From contig JAVHKY010000012.1 in assembly GCA_035079385.1 (NCBI GenBank), positions 124,001 through 188,000 on the forward strand: a stretch of 64,000 nucleotides of DNA, read 5' to 3'. Positions 1 through 11,665 of the stretch are shown one piece after another (position 1 is the first letter of the stretch; each line of letters starts with the position of its first letter). Both the position numbers and the translations under genes were made by a program. Under the pieces are notes generated by a model that was given only the letters and a program-made list of their open reading frames with translations, was not told where the DNA came from and did not search any database. The DNA is from Aspidiotus rigidus. Its lineage: Eukaryota; Arthropoda; Insecta; Hemiptera; Diaspididae.

Positions 1-306
1 TACAGGTGGTGGTGTTGATTCCATTTCGAAAAACTGACCTAGGCCGATATGAATTTTGTTGCAACGAATGACCGCACTTGAGAAAAACACGAAGCTGATT
101 AAAAAATCTTACACATTTTCGAACCATTTATAAGTTTCTATATAACGATATACATACGCGGTAAAAATACGTGAAGATCATTGAATATGTATTAACGTCC
201 AGAGAGAGGGATATATTCTCGTGAACTTTGGTCATTTTACGTACCGTGATTTTTTTTTTTTTTCTTCTTTTTCACGTCAACGAATGACGCATCGACAACA
301 CAGAAA

Positions 307-345
<39 letters not shown>

Positions 346-473
346 TAATATTAATACATTTTTTTTTTTTTTTTTTTCTCAACTATCATTAATATCAATA
401 TTATATTATTGTCTCTTTTTTTTTTTTTTTTTTTTTTTAAATTATTACTATTATTATTATTATTATTATTATT
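307..473. repeat. ATT/T microsatellite tract
   Basis: Long runs of (ATT)n at about 307-341 and 442-473 surround poly-T stretches. The same ATT repeat resumes at 1393, directly after the Merlin element, so that element sits inside one microsatellite. Open frames across this stretch are low-complexity and not coding. Confidence 0.9.
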
Positions 474-557
474 GGTACTGGTACAATATGCTACCTACAC
501 ACAATATGCGGAAAAATATTAGTTATACGATCTCACCGATACAAAAATCCCTTTGAA

Positions 558-655
558 ATGAAGGTCGTTCCGTAATTCACTTCAAGATGAAGGTCGTTCC
601 ATAAATCACTTTGAGATGAAGGTCGTTTCAAAAATCACTTCGAGATGAAGGTCGT
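558..655. repeat. 29-bp tandem repeat, about 3.4 copies
   Basis: Unit begins ATGAAGGTCGTT and recurs at 558, 587, 616 and 645 (partial). It lies inside the Merlin element, between the left TIR and the transposase part. Confidence 0.85.
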
Positions 656-676
656 CGATTTTTTCCTTTACAAATA

Positions 677-722
677 TTCAAGTCATGAGTGAGGTGGTCT
701 TCAAGTCATGAGTGAGGTGGTC
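677..722. repeat. 23-bp tandem repeat, two exact copies
   Basis: Unit begins TTCAAGTCATGAGTGAGG; copies at 677-699 and 700-722 are identical and a third starts at 723 and decays. Confidence 0.85.
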
Positions 723-759
723 TTCAAGTCTTCAAAAAACGCGTCGAAAGGATCCGGAT

Positions 760-1359
760 TCACCCTTTGGCGTGCCTCCAAAGACATTCAATTGTTTGAG
801 TCTGAGCTCCAGTTACAGGGTCGATGAAGTTCTCCGAATGATTCACGGTTTTATGTTCATATCCATGACTACCTAAAATACTGTATGCAGGCCACATGTC
901 TGACATGATTGTACTGCCTTGTGCAATTTCACGTTTGATGATGGGTAAGAGCGTGGCACGATCGCGCTTTTCCACAATGAACATTCGCCGTTCTAAAAGT
1001 CCATCTTTTCTTCGACAGCACATCCCAAACACCCAAGGTCCCTGGATTCGTTCACCGTAATTGCGGTTGGTCTCAGCCTGAGAGTTATCGTCTTTTTCAT
1101 CAACATCAACTTCATCTTCATCATCATCATCATCCAAGGAATCGTCTGATGCAGGCGCAGGTCTGCGGTCACTCTTCAGGTATCGACCTCTACTGTACTT
1201 TCGCTTTCCTTGGAACAGAGATTCATCTATCTGTACCTCTAATCCAGGGCCACGATGTACTAATATTTCAGTAGCCAATATTTGAACGCAGATAAAAGAA
1301 GATAAGCTTGCATTTTGTATCAAGTTTGTAGGTAATATATGTTTTTTTTGTAGATACAA
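760..1359 (-). CDS. Merlin/ISXO2-like DDE transposase, partial
   Basis: This open frame of about 199 codons encodes the ISXO2/IS1595-type catalytic domain of Merlin transposases. Landmarks in order are VQIDESLF (first Asp), an acidic insert of Asp/Glu, GPWVFGM, FIVEKRDRATLLPII, SDMWPAY (second Asp) and QTIECLWRHAKG (the Glu), so all three catalytic acidic residues appear present. The usual N-terminal zinc-binding part is missing: only about 35 unrelated residues precede the domain before the right TIR. The protein also stops directly after the Glu motif. It is therefore an open but truncated gene, unlikely to be an active transposase alone. The first residue of the frame may not be a true start. 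Confidence 0.75.
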   Translation of the reverse strand: MYLQKKHILPTNLIQNASLSSFICVQILATEILVHRGPGLEVQIDESLFQGKRKYSRGRYLKSDRRPAPASDDSLDDDDDEDEVDVDEKDDNSQAETNRNYGERIQGPWVFGMCCRRKDGLLERRMFIVEKRDRATLLPIIKREIAQGSTIMSDMWPAYSILGSHGYEHKTVNHSENFIDPVTGAQTQTIECLWRHAKG

Positions 1360-1392
1360 TTTTTCTTGTAGGTAGCATATTGTACCAGTACC

Positions 1393-4300
1393 TTATTATT
1401 ATTATTATTTTTATTTTAATAGTGTCGTCCTATTATTGGCATCATGCTGTTGGACGGCACTTTAAATCCATACTTAAAATAAAATAAAATAAATAAATAT
1501 TTTTGTTATTAGATGCCTAGTAACGTTTCTTCCTACACTCTAGGTTCTCGATTCATAAATCGTGTTATTTGATTCTGCGGTTCAATAAACCTATTTAAAT
1601 TTGGTGGGTATCTTCAAGCTCCCTGCAATTTAATCCGAAAGACAGCGCAACGAAATATCGAAATTATTTTCAGTTGTGACAACGAAAAGGTACCTGGCGG
1701 AGTATACGGAGGGAAAAAATAATAGTCGCATTGACTAGAAAAATAATCGGAATCAACCAGTTTACTTTTTTTGTCACTTTGACGTTGTTTTAAGTCATTT
1801 TTCACCGACCCTCTGAGGCAGTTTGACCAGATTATTCGCAAAACACATCGAGTGATGCGCTATCTGGTGGCGGTCTCTCTGATTGGTGGATTGAGACGAG
1901 AAGGGGATGGTAATAAAAAAAGTTTGTCGAAAAATTCAAAATTGTGTGCACTGGAAAGAAGATTCTAACCTACCTCATGTTGGCTGGTGAAAATGTCTGC
2001 CGTTGGGTGTATACGACAAGGGCGACTATGATCTTCTTTAATGGATTCCTTCGAGTTACAGCATTATAAAATAGCAGTGAGGCTTTGAAAAATTTCGAGC
2101 TCCAAGTCCTTGTGAAGAGAGTGTCACACCAGGATCGTGGAGATACTAAGAAAATTTTTAATCTGCTTGAGAAGAAGGACTCAAATAAACCTCGATGTTT
2201 GGGTAACACTAGAGCGAGTAAGATTTGGAGAAATTCCGAACTTTTAACCTTTACTGAAGAACATCTTAGTAAAGTTTTGAGCATCGAATTCTTACAGAAG
2301 AGAGGGGTGAGGCTTGAAAAAGTCTCGAGCCTCTGACCCTTACAGAGATGAGATTTAGTTCAAACTTTGGCGCTACAAAATATACAAGCTCTACAGAAAT
2401 CAAGTTCCTTACTTTCCTCAATTAATTTAATTCATTGATAATTTTCTACCCCATCATTCTGTTCAAGGCCACCCGAAATTTTCTACGAATGCAGTTTAAT
2501 TAGTCGTGTTTCTTCATCCTTGAAAAGCATTCACTGACAGAAGTGGTTCAGAGGGCTCTAGAGAAGATGCTGTTCCTTCATTGTCACAAAAGTTTTTTCG
2601 ATTACACGGTCGGTTTATGAATGTTTCTGGCTAGATAGTGTTTAACAGCTAGTATCGTTCTCTAATGTAAGGGACATTGGACACCTCGGAGACGTAAATT
2701 TATACGAATTAATGATTCAACTATTGAATGAGAGTTTCCCTCTGCCGACGTTAAATTTAAGAAAAGTGACTGTCGGACCCTACCTCGAAGGTTCTAGTCT
2801 ACCCAAGGACCATTGATTTGTTATCGCTAATCCAGCGGATTCTGCGCTATGAATATTTAAAAAACTTAAAAACTATACATCGGTCATAATAGACCATGTA
2901 CTGCACTGGCTCTAGAACTTGATAAGGAAAAAAAAAGTTTTGAAAAGTCTTCGATTCAACCCAGGGCTTGGCAGAGAAGTCTTGGCGAGGATTTTTCATT
3001 CTACAAGACCAATGACTAGAGAATACCTTCTGACATAAAAAATACAAACGACTCGTAGAAATTGAAATATTGCATCGGTGAGAGAGTTGGAGAGACTTGC
3101 GAGGTAGAATGGTTAACGTTTCCCGCAGTTATTTCCAAGAAAAGATTGTAGAGTTACGTACCGTGATGAAATACACTTCTACGACTTAATGAAAGTAATC
3201 AGAAAACTACGAAAGTTCGTCTCATTAAAAATTGGTATTCTTAAGCTGTCGCTTCGGAAAAACTAGCATTAGTTTTTGCGATTACAAACTTTGGGTACGT
3301 GGCATAAAAAACCGTTAAACATTAGCCAAATTTTTATAAATAACTAGCCTGTATTATCTTTGACTATTTCGACACTCAACGAAATATAGTGCACGAGTTA
3401 TCGAAAAATGAGTACGAATTCTCGCGTACAAATTTTGCAGATTTGTTAAAATGAGATAAAAACGATGTAGAAGATATCATCAATTAAAAAAATCCTATTT
3501 CAAACCAGTTTAATAGCGAATCATTATCGACAAAGTACCTAAACGTTCAGCCCCATTAAAAACGTAATTTTCATTGAGCGCAACATTGAACTTAACAAAC
3601 GAGTCAGAACGATGAATAACCGAAGCTTTCGTAAAGGCCTAAGCTAAGAGACTTAATTGGTTGGCATTTTCTGTGGCTTATATGCCCATCTCTTGTCATA
3701 GTTTTTCGCATGCCTACTCCCCGCAAAATAAGATTGCCCAACATGACCCGCAACAACGAAACTGTGAATAATATGATGACAAAGAGGGTGAGGCTAGTTT
3801 GGGACTCTCTATTTAGGAGCGGGAGATGTACCATAGAATCTTTGCCAATCTGCTCTTTGATAGAGTACATAAGCTTCTCCATAAATTCGTCGAAAACCAT
3901 GCTAATGGTATCTAAAATTTCCTACAATAATAATGGCAATCTTACCCCATCATTCCACGAACATTAAACAACTGCTTCTTCAAAAAAGCCATATTCCAAT
4001 CACGTTAATCAACGATAATATTTTTCAATAAAAACGTTCAAATGAAAAACACCGTACTCAGTAAGCGCACGAGATGTACTTTGCGTATTGAATGAAGTCG
4101 ACTGACACTTACAAATGAGTGAGACAGATTTGATCAGAAAATTCTAGATGATAAGAAAATTGATAGTGGTATCGGTTTTATAAGTTAACCCATGACTACA
4201 TTGTATAACAACGTACAGAATTCTCTGAACAGTCTATCATCAAAGTTTCTGTTATCAAGTTCAAACTCCTGCTCTTACGGTACCAACCACACCCATTTAA

Positions 4301-4600
4301 TTTTATTATCATTTGCTTACTTACGTAAGCTGAAGTCATGCACTTGTCTTCATTTATCAAGTTCAAAAAAAAGTGATTGCTCTACGACCAGGGCCTAATT
4401 TGTACAATTTTGTATAGCTACTACTTACTCACGATCTACTCTCTGTATTTTTAAATATGTACGATTAGCAGTGATGTAGTTGAAATAAGAAGAATGAGTG
4501 GGCTAGTGCACACAGATCCACATGTTGGTATAAAATACCTCTTAATAAACCGTTCATAGCTAATATCTACAATCCATAAATACGGTCTTTCCCCCTTAGA
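1393..4600. other. No recognisable gene
   Basis: AT-rich DNA with only short open frames. A 98-codon minus frame at 3604-3900 contains one hydrophobic stretch that could be a membrane segment, but I recognise no family and see no splice or codon support. From 2080 to 2390 there are loosely similar segments around GAAAAATTTCGAGC that may be an old tandem repeat. Confidence 0.4.
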
Positions 4601-4639
4601 GTTTCCCTCAATCTACAGTACGTCTCAATCTCATAGAAA

Positions 4640-4860
4640 TCCCCAAGTCCGACAAAATTGTTTACACCCAAAACGTCAGGAAACTACTTCAAGAATATCC
4701 TCACTGTAGACTTCACCTCTCCGACGGGTCTAAAACATCTAATAGAGCAGCTTACGCATACCAGATCGACGGGAAAATAGTTTCATAACGCATCCGCAAT
4801 ATAGCTTCCATATTTACAGTCGAACTTATGGGCATATTCACCTTTTGGATTGCATCGGCC
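4640..4860 (+). pseudogene. Non-LTR retrotransposon RNase H fragment
   Basis: The plus strand encodes an RNase H-like stretch containing HLSDGSKTSNRAAYAYQIDG, a stop codon, then RIRNIASIFTVELMGIF. The DGS and EL motifs match the start of the RNase H domain found at the end of I-type non-LTR polyproteins. The same motifs occur in the copies at 31.5 kb and 36 kb of this window. An in-frame stop and no flanking coding sequence mark it as a dead fragment. Confidence 0.7.
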
Positions 4861-5439
4861 TGCGACATCAGTTATAAAAAAAGAATCCATCAAGTTTCTA
4901 CGACTTGAACGACTAGCCCTCTTTCTTGCATTTTCTTTCTCACATTGATGTAGACAAACTAGCATTCATTTTGAGTATCAAAAAACGCTAAAAATGTCAA
5001 AAAATAGCTTCTCTTTAGAAACACGTTCTTTTTAATTCGAAAAAACGGCCGAAACTACTAAAAAGACAAGTTGAGTACCTAAATTTCTCCACTTCATGGA
5101 AAAACATAGATTGAGCGTTTGCAAAGAAATACTAAGAAATATCAATCTTAATTATATCGATACATCAATTTCTCTTACATCGATATATCGCTTTCGAATA
5201 TATCGATACATCAGTCTCGATTATATCAATATAGTGATCTTAATTATATCAAAATATCGATTCTATACCCGGCTGCTATCCTAAGTTTAATCTTCATTAT
5301 AGGCCTGTATATAACCCAGTATAAATCTAGTATATACTTGTACCGTCAACCTACTTGTATCGTGACATATACAATATTTTAAGCTAAGTAGTTTTTAGAG
5401 GCTCACTCGTTCCCCTTCTTAGTCAAGTATAAGACTTGT

Positions 5440-6882
5440 AGTGTAGGCAAATTAAAGCAATATTGGAGAAAAAAAAAAACACTTTCCTGGAGCAAACGTT
5501 TTTCTGCTGAAAATGGTTTAGTTTGTGGTCCTGAACCACATACTAAAAATTCCGCGTTTTCCCCCTGGAGTTCCTTTTTTTATGGGGTTCGAACCTTCTA
5601 AAAATTAGTTTTTTGCCTATATCGCGTGAAATTGAAATTTTATTAAAAAATGTTTCAAGCAAAATTTGTTCCTCGTTAAATTTTATACCAAATAACGTAT
5701 TCAATTTTCAGCCTGTACCAATTAGCGCCTTTGCAAAGGCCGTTCAAATGAGGACCAAAATCAGATTTTCATAATATTGTATCTCACAAAATTGAAATTT
5801 CATTAAAAAATGTTTCAAACGAAAATTGTTCCTCGTTAAATTTCTTACCAAATAACGCATTCAATATTCAGCCTATTTCAATTAGTGCCCCGGCAGAGCA
5901 TGCAAAGGCCGTTCAAAAGAGGACCAGAATCAGTTTTTCCATATATTTCCCAAAATTGAAATTTTATGAAAAAATGTTTCAAATAAAAGTTTTTTCTCGT
6001 TGAATTTACCATCAAATGAGCTATTCAGCTTTCGGGATAGAGCAAATAGTCTGCAAAAAAGGGTTTTCGATGTCAAAAATAATGTAAAGATGTGTTATAT
6101 TTTTCTTACATTCAGATAGTTTTGTTGCTGATTTATGAAAGTCTTGCATTGTAAGGACTATTTTTTTTACCAGTGATAGAAATATTGAGAAGATGGAAAT
6201 TACATGAATATTTTTCTCATATTCGTGACTCACATGATACCTAGGTATTGAAATAACAATTAAAGTCGTGTCGTATCAAAGACTCTACGGCAGCTGCAAT
6301 ACTCTCAAGAGACAAGCGGCTGAACAAATTTAACGAGGAACAACTTTTGTTCAAAACATTTTTTAATAAAATTTCAATTTTGTGAGATACTATATTATGA
6401 AAAACTGATTTTGGTCCTCTTTTGAACGGCCTTTGCAAAGGCGCTGATTGGTATAGGCTAAAAATTGAATACGTTATTTGGTACAAAATTTAACGAGAAA
6501 CAACTTTTGTTGAAAACATTTTTTAATAAAATTTCAATTTTGTGAGATACTATATTATGAAAAACTGATTTTGGTCCTCTTTTGAACGGCCTTTGCAAAG
6601 GCGCTAATTGGTATAGGCTAAAAATTGAATATGTTATTTGGTACAAAATTTAACGAGAAACAACTTTTGTTTGAAACATTTTTTAATAAAATTTCAATTT
6701 CACGCGATGTAGGCGAAAAACTAATTTTGGGGGGGTTCAAACCCTTATAAATAAAAAAGCTCAAGGGGGAAAACGCGGGATTTTTAGTATGTGGTTCAGG
6801 ACCACATTCCGAACCATTTTCAGCAGAAAAACGTTTGCTCCAGCAAAATGTTTTTTTTTTCCTTATTTACCCACACTACCCT
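5440..6882. mobile_element. Foldback element with 162-bp internal repeats
   Basis: The left arm (about 5440-6010) and right arm (about 6310-6882) are inverted copies. Both outer ends carry GTAGTGTRGG followed by an A-rich stretch and GGAGCAAACGTTTTTCTGC, then a shared block with GGTCCTGAACCACATACTAA. Inside, each arm has about three tandem copies of a 162-bp unit (starts near 5628, 5790 and 5954 on the left, mirrored near 6359, 6520 and 6682 on the right). The middle 0.3 kb is unique. No transposase is present, so it is non-autonomous. I could not fix the target duplication. Confidence 0.8.
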
Positions 6883-7133
6883 ATATAACAAAGACTAAAC
6901 CTACTATAGCAGCCTAGTTTAGGCCTAGTATTATTAGACTGAGTTAGTATAAACCTAGTATGCTGTATATTAGGCTTAGTATAATGAAGGCTAGAGGTCA
7001 ACATTTTTCCAAGTTAAGCCTGGTATACGGTATACTAAGGCCTAGTGTAACGCGAGCTAAAGGTCGAAATTTTTTCAAGTCCCTAAGGTAAGATCATGAT
7101 GACGTCATGGACGCAGATTCTGAAATTGATATA
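6883..7133. repeat. Dispersed CTAGTATA-type repeat DNA
   Basis: AT-rich sequence with recurring CCTAGTAT and TGTATATTAGGC pieces. The same words recur near 5310, 8900 and 14800. A segment reading CAAGTCCCT followed by TGACGTCAT resembles the right flank of the minisatellite at 53.8 kb. Confidence 0.45.
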
Positions 7134-7365
7134 CAGTACACTTCCGATTATCCGACCAGCCGTATTATTCGACCCCAAAAATTTGCTCCCGATTATCCGA
7201 CCTCTCGATTAACCGAACTTTTTCCGTATTATCCGAACCGTAATTTTTCCAACCTCTGTATTATCTGAACTCTCTCCGCGTTATCCGAACCGGATTTTTA
7301 TCCGAACTTTTTATTATCCGAACGACCCATTACCCCAGTTAGGTCGGATAATCGGAAGTGTACTG
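7134..7365. mobile_element. pogo/Tigger-like MITE
   Basis: The ends are inverted repeats of about 23 bp: CAGTACACTTCCGATTATCC on the left and its complement on the right. The CAGT start and the ATTATCCG core are typical of Tc1/mariner-pogo family MITEs. TA precedes the left end, while the right flank reads AA, so the TA duplication is not clean. The interior is built from repeated TTATCCGAAC words derived from the ends. It is 232 bp and has no coding capacity. Confidence 0.8.
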
Positions 7366-7382
7366 AAATATCGATTGTACAC

Positions 7383-8525
7383 TTGGCTGCTAACGTAAGC
7401 TTAACCTTCATCATAAACCTATCTAGTATACAGAATTTTAGGACAACTACTTTTTGGGAGCTCAGTGAGCGGATAAGCGACAAACCCAGCAAAATTATTC
7501 GTCAGGCACTCACTGAGAACGGTACCCTCGGTGTACCAGAGAGTGACCTAGAACGGTTCCGCAGAAATATTTACGAAGCACGAGCAGGCGTATGTTCAAC
7601 TTTGCCGGATTGCACTCATCCCTCAATAATTACGACCGTATGACAACAAACAAAGGAGAGCGTTTTCTGCAGGTTAATGATGCGCATCAAAATTATAGTA
7701 ATTCTTTCAACACCGACTAACTTGCAATACTTGAGCGAGGCATCTACAATTCTGGTTGATGGCACCTTTTACACCACACCGTGTCTAAAGCAAGTGATCA
7801 CTATTTATGCATTTCGTCCCTCTCGCATTCCGCCTTCTCCTTTCAAAGACAGTTGCAGTGTACGAGGGTGCTTTTCAACATGTTGTGGCAGAAGTGATTG
7901 ACACGGGTCTAACACTGCAACTTGATATTGTTTATGTTGACTTTGAGGAGGGCATCCATAAAGCCGCACGAGAGGTTTGGCTAGAGGCTATTGTAGGTGG
8001 TTGTCGTGTTGGTGGTGGCACATCCAAAAACTTGGTTCATCCCAAGATTATATAAGAAAAAGGACAACTACTGCGGACGGTATCTGAAAATCTCCTTCGT
8101 TTTGCCACTCTTGCACCCTAATGATGTTCAGGATTTTTTTCGTAAACGAGCTTCTCCCCGTGAGACCAAGTGATTCAGTGGTTACAGCATTTAATGACCA
8201 TCCACTAGTGAAACAATTTACAGACTACATATTCGATGCCTACATTCATCCTGAATCAAAGTTTCCACCTTCCATGTGGGCAGAGTATTCCTTTTCAAAG
8301 GTGCGCACCACGAATCCCTGCGAAGCATTCCACTCCCAACTGAACTCCGACTTTTACGTTCCTAAACCTAATATTTTTGCTCTCATTGAAAATCTCTTGG
8401 AAGTACAGTGCGATACGAACGTCAAGATCCTTGAACTTGAGAAATTGAAAAGGAAGGCGAACACTGTGAAAAAAGAGATGACAATTGCCACACTTATGAG
8501 TTATGACCCGTCTCGATCTTGGTGA
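7383..8525 (+). pseudogene. MULE transposase, broken by frameshifts
   Basis: Pieces of a MULE-type transposase lie in order in at least three frames. About 7443-7640 gives an N-terminal part (LSERISDKPSKIIRQALTEN). About 7720-7800 gives LVDGTFYTTPCL, the usual start of the catalytic domain, and 7810-7980 continues with VYVDFEEGIHKAAREVW. 8121-8525 gives FPPSMWAEY and TTNPCEAFHSQLN. The order and motifs match insect MULE proteins, but the frameshifts between pieces prevent a full product. The last piece is open for 134 codons. Confidence 0.8.
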
Positions 8526-8734
8526 ACTTGGCCGTTTAGAGTTTATTTCACGAGTTTCATTCAACCTCCCTCCCTCCAAAAAAAAGACTTCATTTTGACC
8601 GTCTTAATGTACATATAAGTGATTCTGCACTTACACGTCCTACTCAACTCATCTTTAATCACACTGATTTATATTTATATCGACAATCCTAAGTCCGTGA
8701 AAGTGAGAAGGAAAATGAGAGTGAAAAACGTTCA

Positions 8735-8905
8735 ATGTGCGGGACTCAACTAGGCCATGCCTATAAGTTTGGGCCGCAAACTCCGGGACTCGATTCAGAC
8801 ATAAAGGTTCTGGTAACTGGATTTCGCTGGGACTCAACTCGGACACGTCCATTAATTAGGGCCGCAAACTCTGGGACTCAACTCGGAGTCCCCGGTATAT
8901 GTATA
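8735..8905. repeat. Imperfect direct repeats around GGGACTCAACTCGG
   Basis: GGGCCGCAAACTCYGGGACTC occurs at about 8770 and 8865, with further GGGACTCAACT copies at 8742 and 8832. Open frames here are products of the repeat. Confidence 0.6.
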
Positions 8906-9079
8906 AGTTTAGTGTAAGCCTAGTATAAAGCTAGTGTACAAGGAGAGCGAGGTCTGAACCGTACGGACGCAAATCCAGGAATTAGGTAGGGGAGAGGGTG
9001 GCAAATATTTTTCCGAGTCCCAAGTTCATGGTTGTATACGGACGTGGGGACGCAAATTTCGGAGGAGACGAAGTCTGAA

Positions 9080-11070
9080 TCTCTAAAGTAGAAGTGGATA
9101 TCAGTTTATGCAAGCTTCTAAGCTATACAAGTTCGATTTATATACAAGAACAGTATGAATAGTTTTTATTTTTCGTCTAAAAAGCAACCCGTGGAAATTC
9201 AGTCATGTACTCTTTCATCGAATCTAGATTATGACAACCACATTGTTACTTATTTTTCAAAATAAACAAGGAATTTCTCGCAATACCATTCTCCATATTA
9301 TCACAATTGTAAATTATAAAAACGAGAGTAAGAAAAATACTACAGTTCGATTCATCTTCAAAATGACGTCAATTGAGTCCTGCTCGCCTCGTGGACAAAA
9401 GAACGGTCGTACGTCTCATAATAAGAGTTTTCAATTTCCAATTACGATTTGATAGATTCATAAAATATTAATTTCATATGCTACCTATAAATTCTACCGA
9501 GCCCTAACCAGATCTCCGGGAAAGTTTTAATTCTATTCCAAAAATGTGAGTTTTCCGGTTTCTTTATCAACAAAGGAAAAAGCTCATAGGCCTACCTACC
9601 AATTTTACAATACAATTTATCGGATTAATCTTAGTGCCTACCGTAATTTGAATTCTTAACTTTCTGAAACTCCCACAATTACCTATTCGAGGCGCCATTA
9701 TCAACAAAAAGGTGACTTACAGTCACGAGGTCAAAAGTTTACGCAGAAGACACTTCTTGTAGACGCGGTGATTTTAAGAATTCTCGTCGTAAATATTTCG
9801 TTAAAGAATCGATAATCAGGTATTTCGTATACGGCTCGTAAGAATGAAAGAGATAGAGCGATGAATGAATGAATTTTAAATCGAAAACAGAAAAAAGATC
9901 GGAGTCATATACTTCTACGTAGTAAATTTAGGCTATGTGTCCATTCATGAGTTTATCCTCTTATCAAACTAACGATCAGCCGAACCATTCAACTGATATA
10001 CGTTGCTTTGAATTTTACGTTTTCAGACGAGGCTCGAACCAGTGCCGGAAATTGGAACCTCCGAATATCCTCTTCGGAATGAACGGGTATAGCATCTAGT
10101 TAGCATTTTCAAGTTCACGAGAGACGAAGCATTTCATTCATGATGATTGACATTATATCGATCACTATGTACTTACGCATTATGTACACGCACGTAGGTA
10201 GCTAAAAGGAAGTTACTACATTCATCAACATCCTAGTGGTCCCAAACAATTGAGTAATGACGTAAATGTGACGCATCAGGAATGAATCTAGAGCATTAGC
10301 AAATTATGAAAACTCGCAATACGACGCATCGTTCTTGAAGAAGTCACCTCAATTGAATAGTAAAATTTCTGAAAGTAAGGCATTCTATCCTTGGAACTGA
10401 ATCCATTTAACATAAGAACCCAATATAAGTACTGAGTACGAAAATAATCTCTATTGAAAGACTCTACCAATTGTGTTGAAGCAGTCGACGATGTATATGC
10501 TAAGAACTTGAAGTTTCTTCCATTCTCGAGTGGAAACAAAATAGAATATCTGCTGAATTGGGAGACAGGGCAAACCATAGGAGCTATAAGAAATGAGCGC
10601 TCGATTTGATATAGATTTCGAAATAGCGGGAATAATCTCTTATAGGTAGGCCTACTCGTAACGCGTTGTACAAAAATTTTATCCGCTGAACATTGAACGT
10701 GAAGACACACTCATCACCAGATTAAGAAGAGGCCATATACTTGAAACACACACTCACATGTAATCGACCGAAACTCCCAATCACACGTATCCTGCCCTCA
10801 TTATGACGAACTCAATCTAAACGTCGATCTTTTGTCCTGTACTCCAAAACCTCCGCTCTCAATTGAATATCCCTTCTTCCCTTCTTCTCTCCCCCCTAAA
10901 CCCTCGGAAAAACAATTCAGATATCATCTCCCGTGCACTTCAATACCTACCATCATCAACCCACTTCATTCCATCTATGTAGAGTCTATCTTTGTATATC
11001 TAAATCAGCTACTTACTCACTTTCCATATCAACCTTTCTTAGTGTCACAATATTATAATTCCAGTGTATG
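9080..11070. other. No recognisable gene
   Basis: About 2 kb of AT-rich DNA. The longest frame is 140 codons on the minus strand (10288-10710); I recognise no domain in it and see no flanking splice signals that make it convincing. Confidence 0.4.
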
Positions 11071-11073
11071 TAG

Positions 11074-11665
11074 GTACATATGAAAAGGGCCCACTTGGTC
11101 GGTATGGAGTTATAAGTGGAGTTTAAAAGTAGATGAAATTCTGACTCCGTCTCCAAGAAGACCCTCTTGAAATTGTTAGAACTTAGGAGCAAAATTCATT
11201 TCAGGGAAGTAGTATTGAAGTTGAAAATTGGTCGATGTTCAGTTTTGTAAAATTTATGTAAAATGTTTAGACTTCTGGAAAAATTTGATTTTCTTGAAAA
11301 AAAATATTCTGGAATGAAGAATAATAAGTTTATATTAATTACTAGAGTGTAAGAGTCAAATTAAAAAAAAAAAAAATGAAAATTGATCCAGTAGATGATG
11401 AGCTACAGTATTTCAAAGTTTTTTGTCACAGATGAAGAAATTACAAAGTGTCACAGAACAAAATATGAAGATCTCACTTTCTCATGATTTTGTTCAATTT
11501 ATAGGTCTTATCTCATGAAAAGAATCTTACTAGGTGCTGGAAAGCTGGGGTTTTCTTATACAACGATACATCAAAATAAGAAATCACAATTTGGACCTAC
11601 ATTCAAACTTTTGCAATTTTAAGAGAAACTGTGATCGACCAAGTGGCCCCTTTTCATATGTACGT
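11074..11665. mobile_element. MITE of about 590 bp
   Basis: The ends are inverted repeats: GTACATATGAAAAGGGCCCA plus CTTGGTCG at 11074 and the complement, with one extra G for a C, ending near 11665. The interior is AT-rich and non-coding. The ends themselves overlap palindromic GTAC words, so the duplication length is unclear. Confidence 0.7.

Larger units (their letters stand above)
474..1392 (-). mobile_element. Merlin-type DNA transposon, short copy with TIRs
   Basis: The two ends are perfect inverted repeats of 26 bp, both beginning GGTACTGGTACAATATGC when read inward. The 8 bp before the left end and the 8 bp after the right end both read TTATTATT, as expected for the 8-9 bp target duplication of Merlin elements, although the ATT microsatellite makes this match easy to get by chance. 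The element is about 0.92 kb. It carries part of a Merlin/ISXO2-like transposase on the minus strand and short tandem repeats (558-722) in the rest, so it looks like an internally deleted copy. Confidence 0.8.

Noticed and set aside
221..556. 111-codon frame rich in Phe, Ile and Tyr
   Set aside because: It runs through poly-T and ATT microsatellites.
558..722. Possible CRISPR-like array of short repeats
   Set aside because: The repeats are directly tandem without unique spacers and lie in a eukaryotic transposon.
3604..3900. 98-codon minus frame with one possible membrane segment
   Set aside because: No family match known to me, no splice or promoter support; too short to call in AT-rich DNA.
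5580..5600. tRNA B-box-like GGTTCGAACC
   Set aside because: No A box, no cloverleaf; it is part of the foldback arm and recurs in the other arm.
10288..10710. 140-codon minus frame
   Set aside because: No recognisable domain and no flanking gene structure; may be chance, so it is mentioned only in the gap entry.
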